The notes below the pieces were generated by a model. It did no database searches. It had not been told where the DNA came from and was given only the letters and a program-made list of their open reading frames with translations. Positions 47,939 to 59,129 of a stretch of DNA of 64,000 nucleotides are shown here, piece by piece. The stretch spans positions 172,309,624 through 172,373,623 of the forward strand of contig CM057461.1 of assembly GCA_030035585.1 (NCBI GenBank). The letters run 5' to 3'. The translations under genes and the position numbers were made by a program. Source of the DNA: Dugong dugon. Taxonomy: Eukaryota > Chordata > Mammalia > Sirenia > Dugongidae. Each line of letters opens with the position of its first letter. Position 1 is the first letter of the stretch.

Positions 47939-48142
47939 TTCCCAGCAGGAAGATCAGGATAGGAGGTTCCCGCCTGCTCCAGATTAAAGGAACCCGCAGT
48001 TTCCAAGTGAAGAAGGGGGGTTCCTTGTCCAGCATTCGCCGAGTCGGCAGCTTAAAGAGCAGCAAGTTATCACGGCAGGACTCAGAGTCTGAGGCTGAGG
48101 AGCTGCAGCTGTCCCAGAGCAGGGACACTGTCACTGACCTAG
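47939..48142 (+). CDS. UNC80: UNC80 exon G (symmetric, probably alternatively included)
   Basis: This exon has 204 bases: two bases, 67 codons and one base (phase 1 to phase 1). It can be included or skipped without changing the frame, and UNC80 isoforms with and without this segment are known. The product starts VPSRKIRIGGSRLLQIKG and includes RSFQVKKGGSLSSIRRVGS, LKSSKLSRQDSESEAEE and ends RDTVTDL. About 14 of 67 residues are serine. Several have arginine at -3 (RRVGS, SRQDS), and one cluster is followed by acidic residues (SESEAEE), so the segment looks like a phosphoregulated disordered insert (inference). The acceptor is TTTAATACAG with a short T-rich tract. The donor AG|GTAACA lacks G at +5. 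A run of eight Gs lies 27 bases before the acceptor. Confidence 0.95.
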
Positions 48143-48302
48143 GTAACATAGAGGAGTGGGGTGCACAGGGACGTGGGGGGTAGGAAGACAGGGCCCAAGT
48201 CCTCAAACAGCCGAAGTCCATCTCCTGATGCATAAACAGATGAAGGACAGAGCATTAGGCTAGATACCTCATTCACTGAAGGCGAGACTACCCTTTAGGG
48301 CA

Positions 48303-48460
48303 GGGCTGCTCAAACCTTCATGTGCACACAGGTGACCTGGGAGTCTTGCTAAAATGCAGATTGTGGTTCAGTAAGTCCGGGGTGTTGAGAGTCTGCATTT
48401 TAACAAGCATCCTGGTAAGGCTGATTATGCTGGTTTGAGCACCACACTTCGAGTAGCGAG
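48303..48460 (+). repeat. MER5-like hAT DNA transposon
   Basis: GGCTGCTCAAACCTTCATGT, GTGACCTGGGAGTCTTGCTA, AAAATGCAGATTGTGGTTCA, ending GTTTGAGCACCACACTTCG. Confidence 0.75.
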
Positions 48461-48654
48461 GGTATAGAGTATACATTAGAGAAAGAAAACATTTTAATGA
48501 CATAGTTTTTTGAAATCCAGATGTTTGTGCATCTGGATCAAAACCTTTAAAGTAAGATGTAAAAAACTCCTTTAGGGGACAGCTAGCTAAATTCCCCTGT
48601 ATCTTAAAGTCTCTATTTAACAACAAAAACAACCAAAATATCAGAGAGGGGAGA

Positions 48655-48815
48655 TTGTCTAGACTGACAACTAGTGACCTTCAGCAAGTCATTTAACTTC
48701 TCAAGAGATTTGTTTTATTCAGCTATTCAATGGGAATAATACTAAATACTCACCTACACTGAAGGGATGCTCTAAAGCTCCATTAGGAGATGATTGTAAA
48801 GTGTGTATACACACC
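48655..48815 (+). repeat. MIR
   Basis: CAACTAGTGACCTTCAGCAA, GTCATTTAACTTCTCAAGAG, CAATGGGAATAATACTAAAT, GTAAAGTGTGTATAC. Confidence 0.72.
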
Positions 48816-50063
48816 TCAGAACGAGATCTTTGTACATCTTTATAGACAATGTAGGTGGTCTAAGTGTAGGATCCAGAGATTCCAAATTCCAACATGTGTC
48901 AGTCCTATGTGTCCTGTTTAGCATCCTAACAGACAAGAAAAAGATTAAGTAGGCACATAGCTAGAACTCACCAGCTGCCTAGAATTAAGTGTTAGATAAA
49001 AGCTGAAGCACTTTCTCTTTGCCATTCCAGCTCCTATGTGAAAGGCAAAATAGAAAGTTCTCCCTTCAGTCAGTAAGTCAGTCAGTAAACGTGGAGAAAT
49101 TATCAGTCGAGTCTGCTGAAATAGAATTGACTCTATCTAATTAAAGACAATTTAAAATAGAAAATGTTTCTATACCTGTCCACCCTCGCCTTTGAAAATA
49201 GCTAATTTATGCATTACTGAAGATTCACTTTTGTGTTTAAGGAGATAATAGAAAAAAAACCCGTGACTTCCTCTGTGATAGGTCTGAAGCTGTAACAATA
49301 TCATCAGTCAGTTTGGGGCAAAACCATTTCAATTAGTTGTTTGAATTGATCAATTTAACTAAACTGACCAGTTGAGTCAAAATAGGTAGGCTAGAAACAT
49401 TGTCTAGTCCTAGAAATAGGCCCATAAAGGCTTTTAGATTTGAGGGCAGAGCTTTGTCATGTAGTATTCTCCCTCATATCTTCCCACAGAGAGGAGTTTG
49501 GACACACAGTTCGGCCACAACTGGCCACAATTGGGCACAATTGTTTCCAAATCCCCTTGGCGGTTGTGAGGTACCTGCCCATCTTTGAAACAGACTTGAT
49601 AGCAAAGCAGGTGGTGTGCAGAGCAGGAGCGTGGTAGAACTAGCCGTAGTCACGGCAGCAGTCAGGGCAGCAGCAAGCTGTGTGGCCACCTCAGTCTGGT
49701 TGGTCTTCCTGCTTAACTGCACCTGCGAGGTCTGGTCAATCTGTAACGGACTTGGTCACACTCAACCAATAACCTGCTCATGGCAGCAATTCAAGGACTT
49801 GACTCTGTTTTTTCTCTGCTCCCCTGTCTCAAAACGGAAGCCACCATAACAGATCATAAATGTCTTTGTAATTGCCAGTTCAGCTGGTGGTGAAGGGAAC
49901 AGCTCCTTTTAATATCCTCCAATAAAGTCAGTGCTACGCCCTATAACCCACTGGGCCACGGTAGTCTGCCCTAGGATTCAAAAGCATGGACAACTATACC
50001 ATACCAACATGCCCTCCAGGGGGACTGAACATTGAAAACTTTCTTGGTATTTTTCTTTTGAAG

Positions 50064-50164
50064 AAGGGAGTCCTTGGAGTGCAAGCGAGCCCAGCATTGA
50101 GCCAGAGGGAATGAGTAATGCCGGCATGGAGGAAAATTACCACAGAAACATGTCATGGCTTCAT
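50064..50164 (+). CDS. UNC80: UNC80 exon H (partial CDS)
   Basis: This exon has 101 bases: two bases completing glutamate, then 33 codons. The donor is GTAAGT. The product is EGSPWSASEPSIEPEGMSN, then AGMEENYHRNMSWLH. It reads correctly after either exon G (TDL-E-GSPW) or exon F (EKK-E-GSPW). The acceptor is a tandem AAGAAG (50061-50066); I chose the first AG because it gives the expected glutamate. The first half is acidic, proline- and serine-containing, continuing the disordered region. The last ten residues lead into the next helix. Confidence 0.96.
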
Positions 50165-50939
50165 GTAAGTAGGAATCTCAGAAAGAGTTCTGATATCGAT
50201 TTCTTGTGACCTAGGGGAATATCTGTGAAGAAAGGATCAAAGATTATATTATAACCATTACTCCAATTTTGTTTCCAAAATGAATGTGTATTTCGGCAGA
50301 ATCAACACTCACTAATATTCTGGTATTCTGCTCAATTGTAGCTTAACTAAGACCCAGGGTCTTTTGTTATAACTAGTTTGTGGGTCACCATAAGTCAGGG
50401 AAAACCATGAGGGACCAGGCTGGTGGTCAAGATAGCCTGAGTGGCACAGGCTAGACATCACAGTCAGTTTTATACAGGTTACCGTGAATGCTGAGAGCAA
50501 GGTCATGGTGTCCGTCTTGGGGCTGTATTAGATCAAATTGTAAGCCAGGACAAGCAGATGCTAGAATGATGAGAATCACCTAGCAAAGGGCTGCCCAGAG
50601 GGCTCAGGCAGGAGAGGATCCCAAGGAAACTGCAGGAATAGGTTGGAGTACAGGGTTTCAGCTGGGCATGAGGAAAGAGTAAGAAGAAAGGTAAGGAAGG
50701 ATAACCTTAGATCCACAATTGGCAGGTTACCTCTCTACCACCGTTGCTCTTAGATTGGACTGTCACCATCCACCCTCATTTCAGTCTGACTTTGTGGGAA
50801 TGGCAGATAAGGACTAGCTGGTGCATGATGCTCCTCAGGGTATACAACGCTGGTCATAGAGGTCTGTGCCTTCTCTGTGGAAGTAGTTCTCAGAACTGGC
50901 GGATCATGAGAATCCTTAAGGCGTCTATTTTTAAAGTAA

Positions 50940-53300
50940 ACTTTTTAGTTTAGTCTGACCTACATAATGAAGATGTACAAAACTTATGTGTGTAGTTTAA
51001 TAAATTTTCACAAAGTGAACACACCTGTGTAGCCACCACCAGGTTGTGAAGAACATTATCAACATCATAGAAGCCCTACACAGGCCCTCTACCAGTCACT
51101 ATCCTCCCCTAAAAGTAAACATCATTCTAACTTCTAACCCCATAGACTAGTTTTCTTTGCTTTTCAGATGCATTTAATTGGCATCATACGCTATGTCCCC
51201 TGTTGTGTCTGAGTCCTTTTACTCAATGTTGTCTGTGAGATTCATCAATTTTGTTCAGAGTAGCAGTTGCTTATTCATTCATGTTGTATAGTATTACATT
51301 GTATGAATAAACTATTATTTTAGTTGACATTTTGGATTGTTTCCAGTTTGGCCTATTGGGAATAGTTTTGCTATAACATTCTTGTACATTTTTGATGGAT
51401 ACATGTGGGCTTTTCTTTAGGGAATAGGTACAGGAGTGGAATTCCTGTGTCATAGAGCATGTGGATGGCGTGCTTTAGCAGACACTACCAAGTTCCTAGG
51501 GAAATTTATTTCCTCTTGGGGGATAATAGTCACTGAGTGTTGGTCTCACTTCTCTGTGCTTGCTTACTGTTTGGATTTGGCCCCTCAATTCCCCCCTCCT
51601 TTGGCAGTCCTAAACTCCAACTCAGTGTGTAAGACTTCTAATTACTTAATATAGTCCCCAGTGCTTAATAATGTCAGTCATCAGTGTTAGCTGTTCTGAT
51701 AGTTATATAGGGGTATCTCATTGTGATTTCTGTTTGCATTCTCTGCATTCATGACAAATGAGGCTGAACACTTTTTAATATGTTTATTGGCCATTTGGAT
51801 ATCTTTTTTTGTGAAATGTTTCTTCAAGCCTTTGACCATTTTACAATTGAGTCATCTTTTTCTTCTTGTTGTCGTTTGATAAACAGAAGTGCTGACTTTT
51901 AGTATAGTACAATATATCAATGTTTTCCTTTGTGATTAGTGTTTTTTAAGAAATCTTTGTCTACCTCAAGGTATCTCCTATGTTATCACCTAAAAGCCTT
52001 CTTGTTTTACCTTGCCTGTTATTCTGGAAATGATTTTCATGTATGGTGTGAAGTAAAGGCAAGAAAATTTTTTCCGTATGAATATACAGTTGACCCAGCA
52101 CCATTTATTGAAAAATCATCCTTTTCCCACTGCACTGAAAGTTCACCTTTGTTATAAAACCAAGTTACCATGTATTAGTGAGTGTGTTTTGTTCAATTGG
52201 TCTGTTTGTCCACCCTTACACTAATACCACACTGCCATAATTACCATAGCTTTACAATGTCTTTATATAAGTGTAAGTCTCCCCAACTTTTTTCTCCTTC
52301 AGGATTGCCTTGTCTATTCTTGGCTCTTTTCATTTCTAATTACAACCAGCTTGTCAATTTCCATAAAAAGCTTCCAAAGCAGCCTTGCATTAAATATGTA
52401 GATCAGTTTGGGAGGAACTGACATCTTTATAGTATTGAATTTTTCCATTTAAGAAATGTTCTATCTTTCCGTTAATTTATGTGCCTCCATTTATTTAGGT
52501 CCTCTTTAACTTCCCTTAATAATGCTTTCAATTTTCTATGTAGTGGTCCATACACAAACACTCTAGAAGTATTTGTGTAAGACTAGTGTTATTTCTTCTT
52601 TAAATTTCTTTGTAGGAATTACAAATTCAATTTATGTAACAGAGCTAAAACTATTCAGTTTTCTCTTTCTTCTTGAAGTAGTTTAGGTAAATTGATTTTT
52701 TTCTGGGAATTTATTCATTTAATCCGAATATTCTAATTTATTGGCAAAAAGTTGTTTCTAATATCCTCTTAAGACTATTTTAAAGTCTGTAGAATCTACA
52801 CTGATGTGCTCTTCATCATTTCTGAAATTGATATGTCTTCTCTCTGTTTTTTAATCGGTCTTATTAGGAGTTTGTCAATTGTATTAGTCTTTTCAAAGAG
52901 CCAGTTTTTGCTTTTGTTGTTTTTTGAATATTTGATGTTTTATTTCATTAATTTATATTATATTTATTGCTTCCTTCTATATTCTTTGGGCTTTGTTTTT
53001 TTTATTTTCCCTAACATCTTGAGACAGATACTTAGATTTACAGCCACTTCTCTAACATACTCATTTAAAGCAATAAATGTCCTCCAGAAACAGCTTTAGC
53101 TGCATCACACAAGGTTTGATACCTCATATGTTCATATGTCATATATCAAAATGTTTAGATGAAATATGTTTTAACAGTTCTATTGTTACCCATTCATAAT
53201 TAGTCACAGTTATTTTAAAGTCCATGGCTGATAGCTCCATTGGTCACCTCTAAGTTTGAATTAATTGTTGTTACTTCTCTTTCTTCTGCTCATCAATATG
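50940..53300 (-). mobile_element. Old L1 (L1M type), antisense
   Basis: Antisense L1 3' end: CACAAAGTGAACACACCTGT, GTAGCCACCACCAGGTTGTG, ATTACATTGTATGAATAAAC, TTTTGTGAAATGTTTCTTCA, CCAGCACCATTTATTGAAAA, later ACAGCTTTAGCTGCATCACA. ORF2 on the minus strand is wholly broken. A piece of about 150 bases (51505-51655) looks inserted relative to the usual order. Confidence 0.8.
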
Positions 53301-53990
53301 CCTAGCAACTTTATTAACTAGTAGACATGGTGGATGAAAGCTTTAGTGGCTCAGGGTGATGTTATCTTCCTCCAGGGAGGAGTCACCCTATCCTCTAGCA
53401 GACAACAAAGAAGCAGATCATCTGAGTCCACTCAGGGACTAAGCTGATTTGGGACTTGGACTGTTTCTGGTTCACCCACACACACTTTCTAGGGTGAAAC
53501 CCTCCAAGGTTCCCAATTAGAGAAGGGTATGTCCTACAGCACCTTGTTCGTAATGGTCCAGGAACTCCAATTTTTGTTTCTCCAGAACAGTGAAATTGCC
53601 AAAAATCTCCACTCTGCGTGTCAGCTGCTTCCTATTTGGCTTCTTAGCCTCTTGTCCTGTGCTGCTCAATCAGCAAATGCCTAGAAAGGAAAAGTCACCT
53701 ATTGTCAATCTGCCCTTGTAGACCCTTCCTTCTCTCCTGGATCCTGGCCACTCAATTTCTCCCTCCTTTGGCAATCCTGAACCCTAATTTGTATCTTCAA
53801 GTCCTCATGAGAGTGCCTAAAGCTCTGCCTGGCTTTATGCCCTCTTATGCCTAAGAAGTAGCAAATGCCGCAAGAGGAATGTGACATGTGCTCACACTGT
53901 GTACACCTCAGTGTGCCTTCCCTCCACATCTCACTCTTGATGTCCTACCTCACCAGCTGTCTTATGAATTTATTAATGTATTCTACCTGA
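53301..53990. repeat. Possible further L1-related or unclassified repeat
   Basis: Contains TCCCTCCTTTGGCAATCCTG (53760-53779), similar to CCCCTCCTTTGGCAGTCCTA within the L1 at about 51592-51611. Otherwise I cannot classify it. The 74-codon minus-strand open frame at 53705-53929 is not convincing. Confidence 0.3.
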
Positions 53991-54048
53991 CTCTCCGGTT
54001 TGTTCAACAGTAGTAATGAGGTACTTCTTCATGACTGGAAAGAGAATG

Positions 54049-54580
54049 TATTAGTTATCTATTGCTGTGTAACAAATTGACACAAACTCAGCCACTGTAA
54101 ACAACACACATTTATTATCTCACAGTTTCTTTGGGTCAGGAATCTGGGCACAGCATAGTTGGGTCCTTTGCTTCAGGGCCTCTTACAAGGCTGCATTCAA
54201 AGTATCCACTAGGGCTGGGGTCCCATCTGAAGGCTTGACTGGGGAAGGATTTGCTTCCAAACTTAGAGGGTTGCTGGTAGCATTTCAGTTCCTCAGGGGC
54301 TGTTGGACTGAGGGCCTCAGTACATACCTGGCTGCTGGCCACATGCCACCTTCATTTTTTTTGCCTTGTAGGCTTCTCTAACACAGCAACATGCTTCATC
54401 AACACCAGCAAGGGAGAGAGTCTGTTAGCAAGACAGAGGTCACTATCTTATGCAACCGAATCATGGAAGTGACTTCCCATCAAGTTTGCCATACTCTATT
54501 TATTAGAATCAATTTACGAGGACAGCCCATCCTCAATGGGCAGAGGTTAAAAAATGGGAATAGATATCAGAGACTGCTAT
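54049..54580 (-). repeat. Ancient LTR- or transposon-like repeat, antisense
   Basis: TTAGTTATCTATTGCTGTGT, AACAAATTGACACAAACTCA, TTATTATCTCACAGTTTC, TTGGGTCAGGAATCTGGGCA, later GGAAGTGACTTCCCATCAAG. A common old mammalian family; name not assigned. Confidence 0.55.
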
Positions 54581-54604
54581 CATTGGGGACCATCTAAGAG
54601 ATAT

Positions 54605-54785
54605 GTCTGCCAAATCCCTGGGCAGTGTTTTAAAATTATAGATTTCTAGGCCACCTCCATCCCCATTCCCAGAACTACTAAATCAGAATTTCCTGAGGCA
54701 AAGCCTAGTAATGAGTCCTTTGTGTGTTTGTTTACTTGTTCTTTGGTGGTTTTCTTGATCAGCTAGGTTTGAGAACAAGCGAATC
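54605..54785 (+). repeat. MER5-like hAT DNA transposon, diverged
   Basis: TGCCAAATCCCTGGGCAGTG, TTTCTAGGCCACCTCCATCC, TAAATCAGAATTTCCTGAGG, ending GTTTGAGAACAAG. Confidence 0.6.
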
Positions 54786-55931
54786 CCTAGAGTTCTAAAA
54801 TGTGCCCTGACTCACACCAGGATAAATGGGAATGTTTGGGATCTTTGGTGAATTTTGAGAGAGGTCTGGATATTCTGTTCAAACAACATTTATATTTGTT
54901 GAAAACTCTGAAGAGTACAAGATATTGATAGCTGAGTTTGACAGGGTTATAGAGTTGATTGTTGTTGTTGTCTTAGAATAAGCAAGACGTCACTGTCCTA
55001 AGTAAATGTGTGGCCACCCACGTATGATCTGCCTTTCCCATGTAGGCTTGCTTTGTGTTCTCCATTCAGTCTGCCACACAGTCTCACACAGGTTAGGTGT
55101 GGGGGTAGGAACTAGCTTCAGGAGGGATGGAGGCATTCAGAAGATCACTCTATGAATATTTGACTAGTCTTGTGGCTCTATGTATGCCACTGCCTTTTTA
55201 GGAAGGCAATTTAAGAAGTTACAAACTCAAGATCCTTCACTTCTTATCTTAGAATAATCATATCTTTCAAATAAACTAAGTTCTCCTCTGGAATTCTAAT
55301 TGGGAAATCTAGGAGATGTGAGGATTTGAGCCAGATCAACTCACAAGTAAAGGACTAGAGTAGCCCAAAAGACAGAGAAAAAGATCAATTTATAAAGAGA
55401 GAAAACGAGGGTCTACAGTGGGGTTCAAGTCCCATTTAAAGGTTATAGTCTGGGGTGGAAGATGTGGAAATGTTTTCAAGTCCCATATAAGTAGGCTGGA
55501 GATAAAGGCATACCAGAGCTGCCAAAGGCCAGTCAGTTCCTCTAGGACAGAACTTCTCAGTTTGTGTTCTTCCATCTGGCTCCTTCCACAGCATAGGAGG
55601 TGAAAAAAATTTTTTTTTTGCTTTTGAGTTCAGAATCTCCATTTGCAATACTTAGAAATCATAGTCCACAGAATTTGCTTTAAGTTCTTGATGATCAGTT
55701 AACCTTTCATTGTTTCAAAGATATCCTTTTATCAAGTATTAATCCAGGGAGGGAAAAAAGAGACCAAGTGGATAAAGTCTTGTCACTCTTTGTTCTTTCA
55801 TGGAAATTATTGAATCACTGTGGTTTCAAGACCCATCAAGGAAAGGTACATTCTGACTTACCCTACATCAGGTTCACAGTCTGTCTGTGTGCTAGTTGCC
55901 TGGTTGAGTCTCAGTGATGTCTGTGTTCCAG

Positions 55932-56132
55932 GTCATGATCTTGCTATGCAATCAGCAGAGCTTCATCTGCACCCACGTTGACTACTGCCACCCACACTGC
56001 TACCTGCACCACAGCCGCTCCTGTGCTCGGCTGGTCAGGGCCCTCAAGCTGCTCTATGGAGATACCGTGGACTCTCTCCGGGAGAGTAATAACATCAACA
56101 ACGTGGCTCTGCGGGGCAAGAAGCAGAAAGAG
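55932..56132 (+). CDS. UNC80: UNC80 exon I (partial CDS)
   Basis: This exon has 201 bases, 67 codons, phase 0 at both ends. The acceptor is GTGTTCCAG and the donor GTGAGC. The product starts VMILLCNQQSFICTHVDYCH and continues PHCYLHHSRSCARLVRALKL, then LYGDTVDSLRESNNINNVAL and RGKKQKE. The first part is a hydrophobic helix. The middle is unusually rich in cysteine and histidine (C-x5-C-x3-C-x7-C with interspersed H). The end is a basic linker. The pattern is present in UNC80 in general, so it is a property of the family and not of this species. Asparagines in NNINN replace what I remember as serines in the human protein. Confidence 0.97.
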
Positions 56133-56394
56133 GTGAGCAAACCCTCACAGACTAACACACCAATGAGAGGGAAAATGATTTCTTAAAAATAGTTTCCCTG
56201 GAAATGAAAGTTCCAGGGAACTGCAGTTGTAGAAACCAAGCTACAGGTCTGTGTGATTGTGAAAAAAAAATAGAAGATGAGAGTAAGAAGGACAAATGCT
56301 GTGACATCATGTCTATGAGCAAACATGGAATCTTTCCCTAGGTTTTATCTTTACAAATAAATATGAACTTATAGGCGTGGTGGTGATAAGTAGG

Positions 56395-56850
56395 TTGTTG
56401 TGGTAGACAATGCTCCCTCCCCAAAGATGTCCATGTCGTAATCCCCAGAACCTGTAAATATGTTATCTCATGTGACAAAAGGGACTTTGCCAATGTGATT
56501 AAGTTAAGGATCTTGAGATGGTGAGAGTATTCTCGATTATCCGGTGGGTCTAATGTAATCACACAAGTGTTCTTGTAAGTGAAAAAGGGAGGCAGGAGAG
56601 TCAGAGGCAGAGAAGAAGATGGGACAACAGAAATAGAGGTTGGAGTGATGCAGGCTACAAGCCAAGGAGAGCTGGCAGTCTCTAGAAACTGGAAAAGGCA
56701 AGAAAACAGGCTCTCTTCTGGAGCCTCCAAAAGAACACAGCCCTGTCTACTCATTTTAGATTTCTGACTCCAGAACTGTAAGATAAAACAGCTGTTGTAA
56801 GCCACAAATTTGTGGTAATTTGTTACCGCAGCAATAGGAAACTGATACTG
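56395..56850 (+). repeat. MaLR-like solo LTR
   Basis: Same family as 40256-40761 in the opposite direction: CAAAGATGTCCATGTCGTAA, GACAAAAGGGACTTTGCCAA, GTTGGAGTGATGCAGGCTAC, CTGACTCCAGAACTGTAAGA, AATAGGAAACTGATAC. It is a complete unit. The 186-codon minus-strand open frame here is antisense to it and not a gene. Confidence 0.65.
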
Positions 56851-56902
56851 TTGTATATGAAGAAATAAGTAATAAATGTTCCATCTATTCACAGACAAAT
56901 AA

Positions 56903-57112
56903 AAGAGTAACCTGGGTGGAGCAAATGGTTAAGTGCTTGGCTACTAATTGAAAGGTTGGTGGTTCAAATGTACCCAGAGGTGCCTCGGAAGAAAGGCCTA
57001 GCAATCTACTTCTGAAAGATCACAACCATTTAAAACCCTGTAGAGCACAGTTCTAGTCTGAAACACATGGGGTTACTATAAGTCAGAACTGACTCAACAT
57101 CAACTGTTTTTT
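56903..57112 (+). mobile_element. AfroSINE (CCTGGGTGG subtype)
   Basis: AACCTGGGTGGAGCAAATGG, GGTTGGTGGTTCAAATGTAC, GGCCTAGCAATCTACTTCTG, ACACATGGGGTTACTATAAG, ending ACTGACTCAACATCAACTG. Confidence 0.93.
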
Positions 57113-57379
57113 TAATCGAGGTTAAGTCAGACAAAAGGAAGTGCCTTCAAGAAACTCTTACATTTTCTAAGCATTCAGCTGCACTTTCCCAACAAGCACC
57201 CTGAGCACCAAGCTGGAGGAGATGAAGGCAGTAACCAGGGTAGCCGTGTGCCTGCCAGGGAAGCCCAAGTTACCCACCTGCCCATGAACAGGCGTGATAG
57301 CCAAAGACAGTGCTGCTGCCTGCTCCTGCAGCTGCATCTCCTGGGTGCTTTTGCAAAGAGATTTTTATATAACACTTAT

Positions 57380-57560
57380 TCATTTCAACATGCATTCACT
57401 GTGCACCTGCTGTGGGCACAATATTAGGCCAGATGTTCTGGGGAGAATAAAACCTGAATAAGTAGGCACAAAGGATCTTTCTCCTAAGGAGTTTACAAGC
57501 CAGATTGGGGGGTGTGTATAATACACACATTAAACAACTAGAATATGAACACTAACAATA
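57380..57560 (+). repeat. Ancient mammalian repeat fragment (same old family as 44905)
   Basis: GCATTCACTGTGCACCTGCT, GTGGGCACAATATTAGGCC, TCCTAAGGAGTTTACAAGCC. The pattern resembles the 5' part of the family at 44905 and 58590. Confidence 0.45.
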
Positions 57561-57837
57561 AAGTGCACAGTTGAGTTGTGTAGCAATTTGTGTAATACTT
57601 TAGCATTCACAAAGAGGTTTTTTTTAATTACAGCTTTTTTACTATGAAACATTCATTGAAGAAATTTTTTGAAAATAGAGAGGATTCTGAAGGAAATATA
57701 TACATATATCATGCATCTCATAAATGTACTATCTCACCTTCTGGTATATGATCTTTGAGTATTTCTACTATACCTATGTGTGAGGGTATAAGATAGGTAT
57801 ATATCATTGACAAAGCATTGTTTTTTTTTTTTATTTT

Positions 57838-57965
57838 ATTCTTACAAACCTTATGCAGGAGATATTGTCCCTCCCCATGCCCCAGCGCTGTTTTACAGAT
57901 GAAAAAGTTGAGGCTCAGAAATCATGGGATTGTCCACAGTTCACATCTGTAGTGTATTCAGCTAG
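57838..57965 (-). repeat. MIR fragment
   Basis: Antisense MIR core: CAGCGCTGTTTTACAGATGA, AAAAGTTGAGGCTCAGAAAT, TGTCCACAGTTCACATCTG. Confidence 0.65.
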
Positions 57966-58131
57966 ACTTTAATTTAGAAATATAGAATATTGAAGTCAGG
58001 GCTTTTTAAAACTAGCTCGACTGCATTTCTTGCTATTCAAACTATACAAATTCTGAGGAGAATGAAGGGGGAATAATTCAATATGGGTTACAAATAAACT
58101 GCATGAACTTCTAAATTATGACATGAAAAGA

Positions 58132-58222
58132 AAAAATATATATGTTTGTGTGTATATATGTATATATGTATGTATACACACATATATGTATATACACAAA
58201 TACATACATATACATATATACA
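58132..58222. repeat. (TATG/TACA)n microsatellite, self-complementary
   Basis: Mixed TA, TG and CA runs. TGTG/TATG in the first half faces CACA/CATA in the second half, so long hairpins can form. Confidence 0.9.
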
Positions 58223-58329
58223 TGCCAAATGTAAATGAGCCTACATTGAAAGAAAGCCTACTGTCATTTAGGTAAGTTCTAAAAATACGCCAGCCTAAAT
58301 AATTGTTCATGTTCTCCATACACACTCTG

Positions 58330-58500
58330 AAATTTCCTACTATCCTACCTTTGCTCAGACTATACCTTCACCTCTAATCTATACATGGCCAAACCCAAAC
58401 ATCCTTCAAGATCCAACTCAAATGACACCTCTTGCCTGAAACCTTTTCTGATCCCTGTAGTGTTAAGCACATGGCATACTGCAGGTGCACAATAAGTGCT
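58330..58500 (+). repeat. L2 3' end fragment
   Basis: CATCCTTCAAGATCCAACTC, AAATGACACCTCTTGCCTGA, AACCTTTTCTGATCCCTGTA, then GCACAATAAGTGC. Confidence 0.75.
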
Positions 58501-58589
58501 ACTTTCCTTCCTTCCTTCTTCTTCTAAATTATTATGGTATTTTACTTGTGCTTTTCTTAGTCTTCAATCAAGTATTCATTTCTTCATCC

Positions 58590-59090
58590 ATCCATCCAGT
58601 CATTCAACAAACTTTTAAAGTGTATAATATACTGATTCCATACTAGGTGTTGGGTAAAATAATGGGCAGAGCAGACATGGTCCCTGTCCTCATATGATGC
58701 ACACAGTGTAGTTGGAGACACAGACGATGATCAAATGAACCTCCTAAACTGAAGTAAAATTGCAATGGTGAAAAGCACAAGGAAGAAGAGGCACACTGTG
58801 CTGAGCAAGCTTATGAATGGGGCTTTCAACCTGTCAGGGGACACACAGGACAGCCTCTCCAATGATGTGACAGGTGCATCTGAGTGAAAGCATGCATAGG
58901 TGTGAGTCAGATATAGAATTTTCCAACCAGAGAGAAGAGGTAAGTCTAAAGGACCATGCTGGAGTCCAGAGGATTTTGGTGCATGAGGAGGCTGTACAGC
59001 CAGAGAGAGACCAGACCATGTGGTAAGGATTTGTGTCTTTATCCTATGAGCAATGGGAAGCATTGAGAGGTTTTAAGATCACTCTGACTC
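58590..59090 (+). repeat. Ancient mammalian repeat (same old family as 44905)
   Basis: CATACTAGGTGTTGGGTAAA, GCAGACATGGTCCCTGTCCT, TGCAATGGTGAAAAGCACAA, TCCTATGAGCAATGGGAAGC, ATTGAGAGGTTTTAAGATCA. The most complete copy in the window. Confidence 0.6.
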
Positions 59091-59129
59091 TCTGGCTGAA
59101 GAATGGGACTATTTATATCCCTGTTTCTC

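Larger units (their letters stand above)
48143..50063 (+). other. UNC80 intron 7 (1.9 kb)
   Basis: The shortest intron here, between exons G and H. It holds a MER5-like piece and a MIR, listed separately. I see nothing recognisable in 48816-50063. That stretch includes a short GTCAGT-like tandem (about 49068-49088) and a GC-richer patch at 49600-49740. Confidence 0.8.
50165..55931 (+). other. UNC80 intron 8 (5.8 kb)
   Basis: GT-AG intron between exons H and I. It is dominated by an antisense L1 (50940-53300), followed by a possible further L1-related stretch, an old LTR-like repeat and a MER5-like element. I see nothing identifiable in 50165-50939 and 54786-55931. Confidence 0.8.

Noticed and set aside
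47655..47962. Coding extension upstream of exon G
   Set aside because: The open frames are in other phases or lack support. The acceptor at 47937-47938 and the match to UNC80 define the exon start.
56338..56898. A 186-codon minus-strand open frame
   Set aside because: It is antisense to a MaLR-like LTR that recurs at 40256-40761, and its translation shows no protein family.
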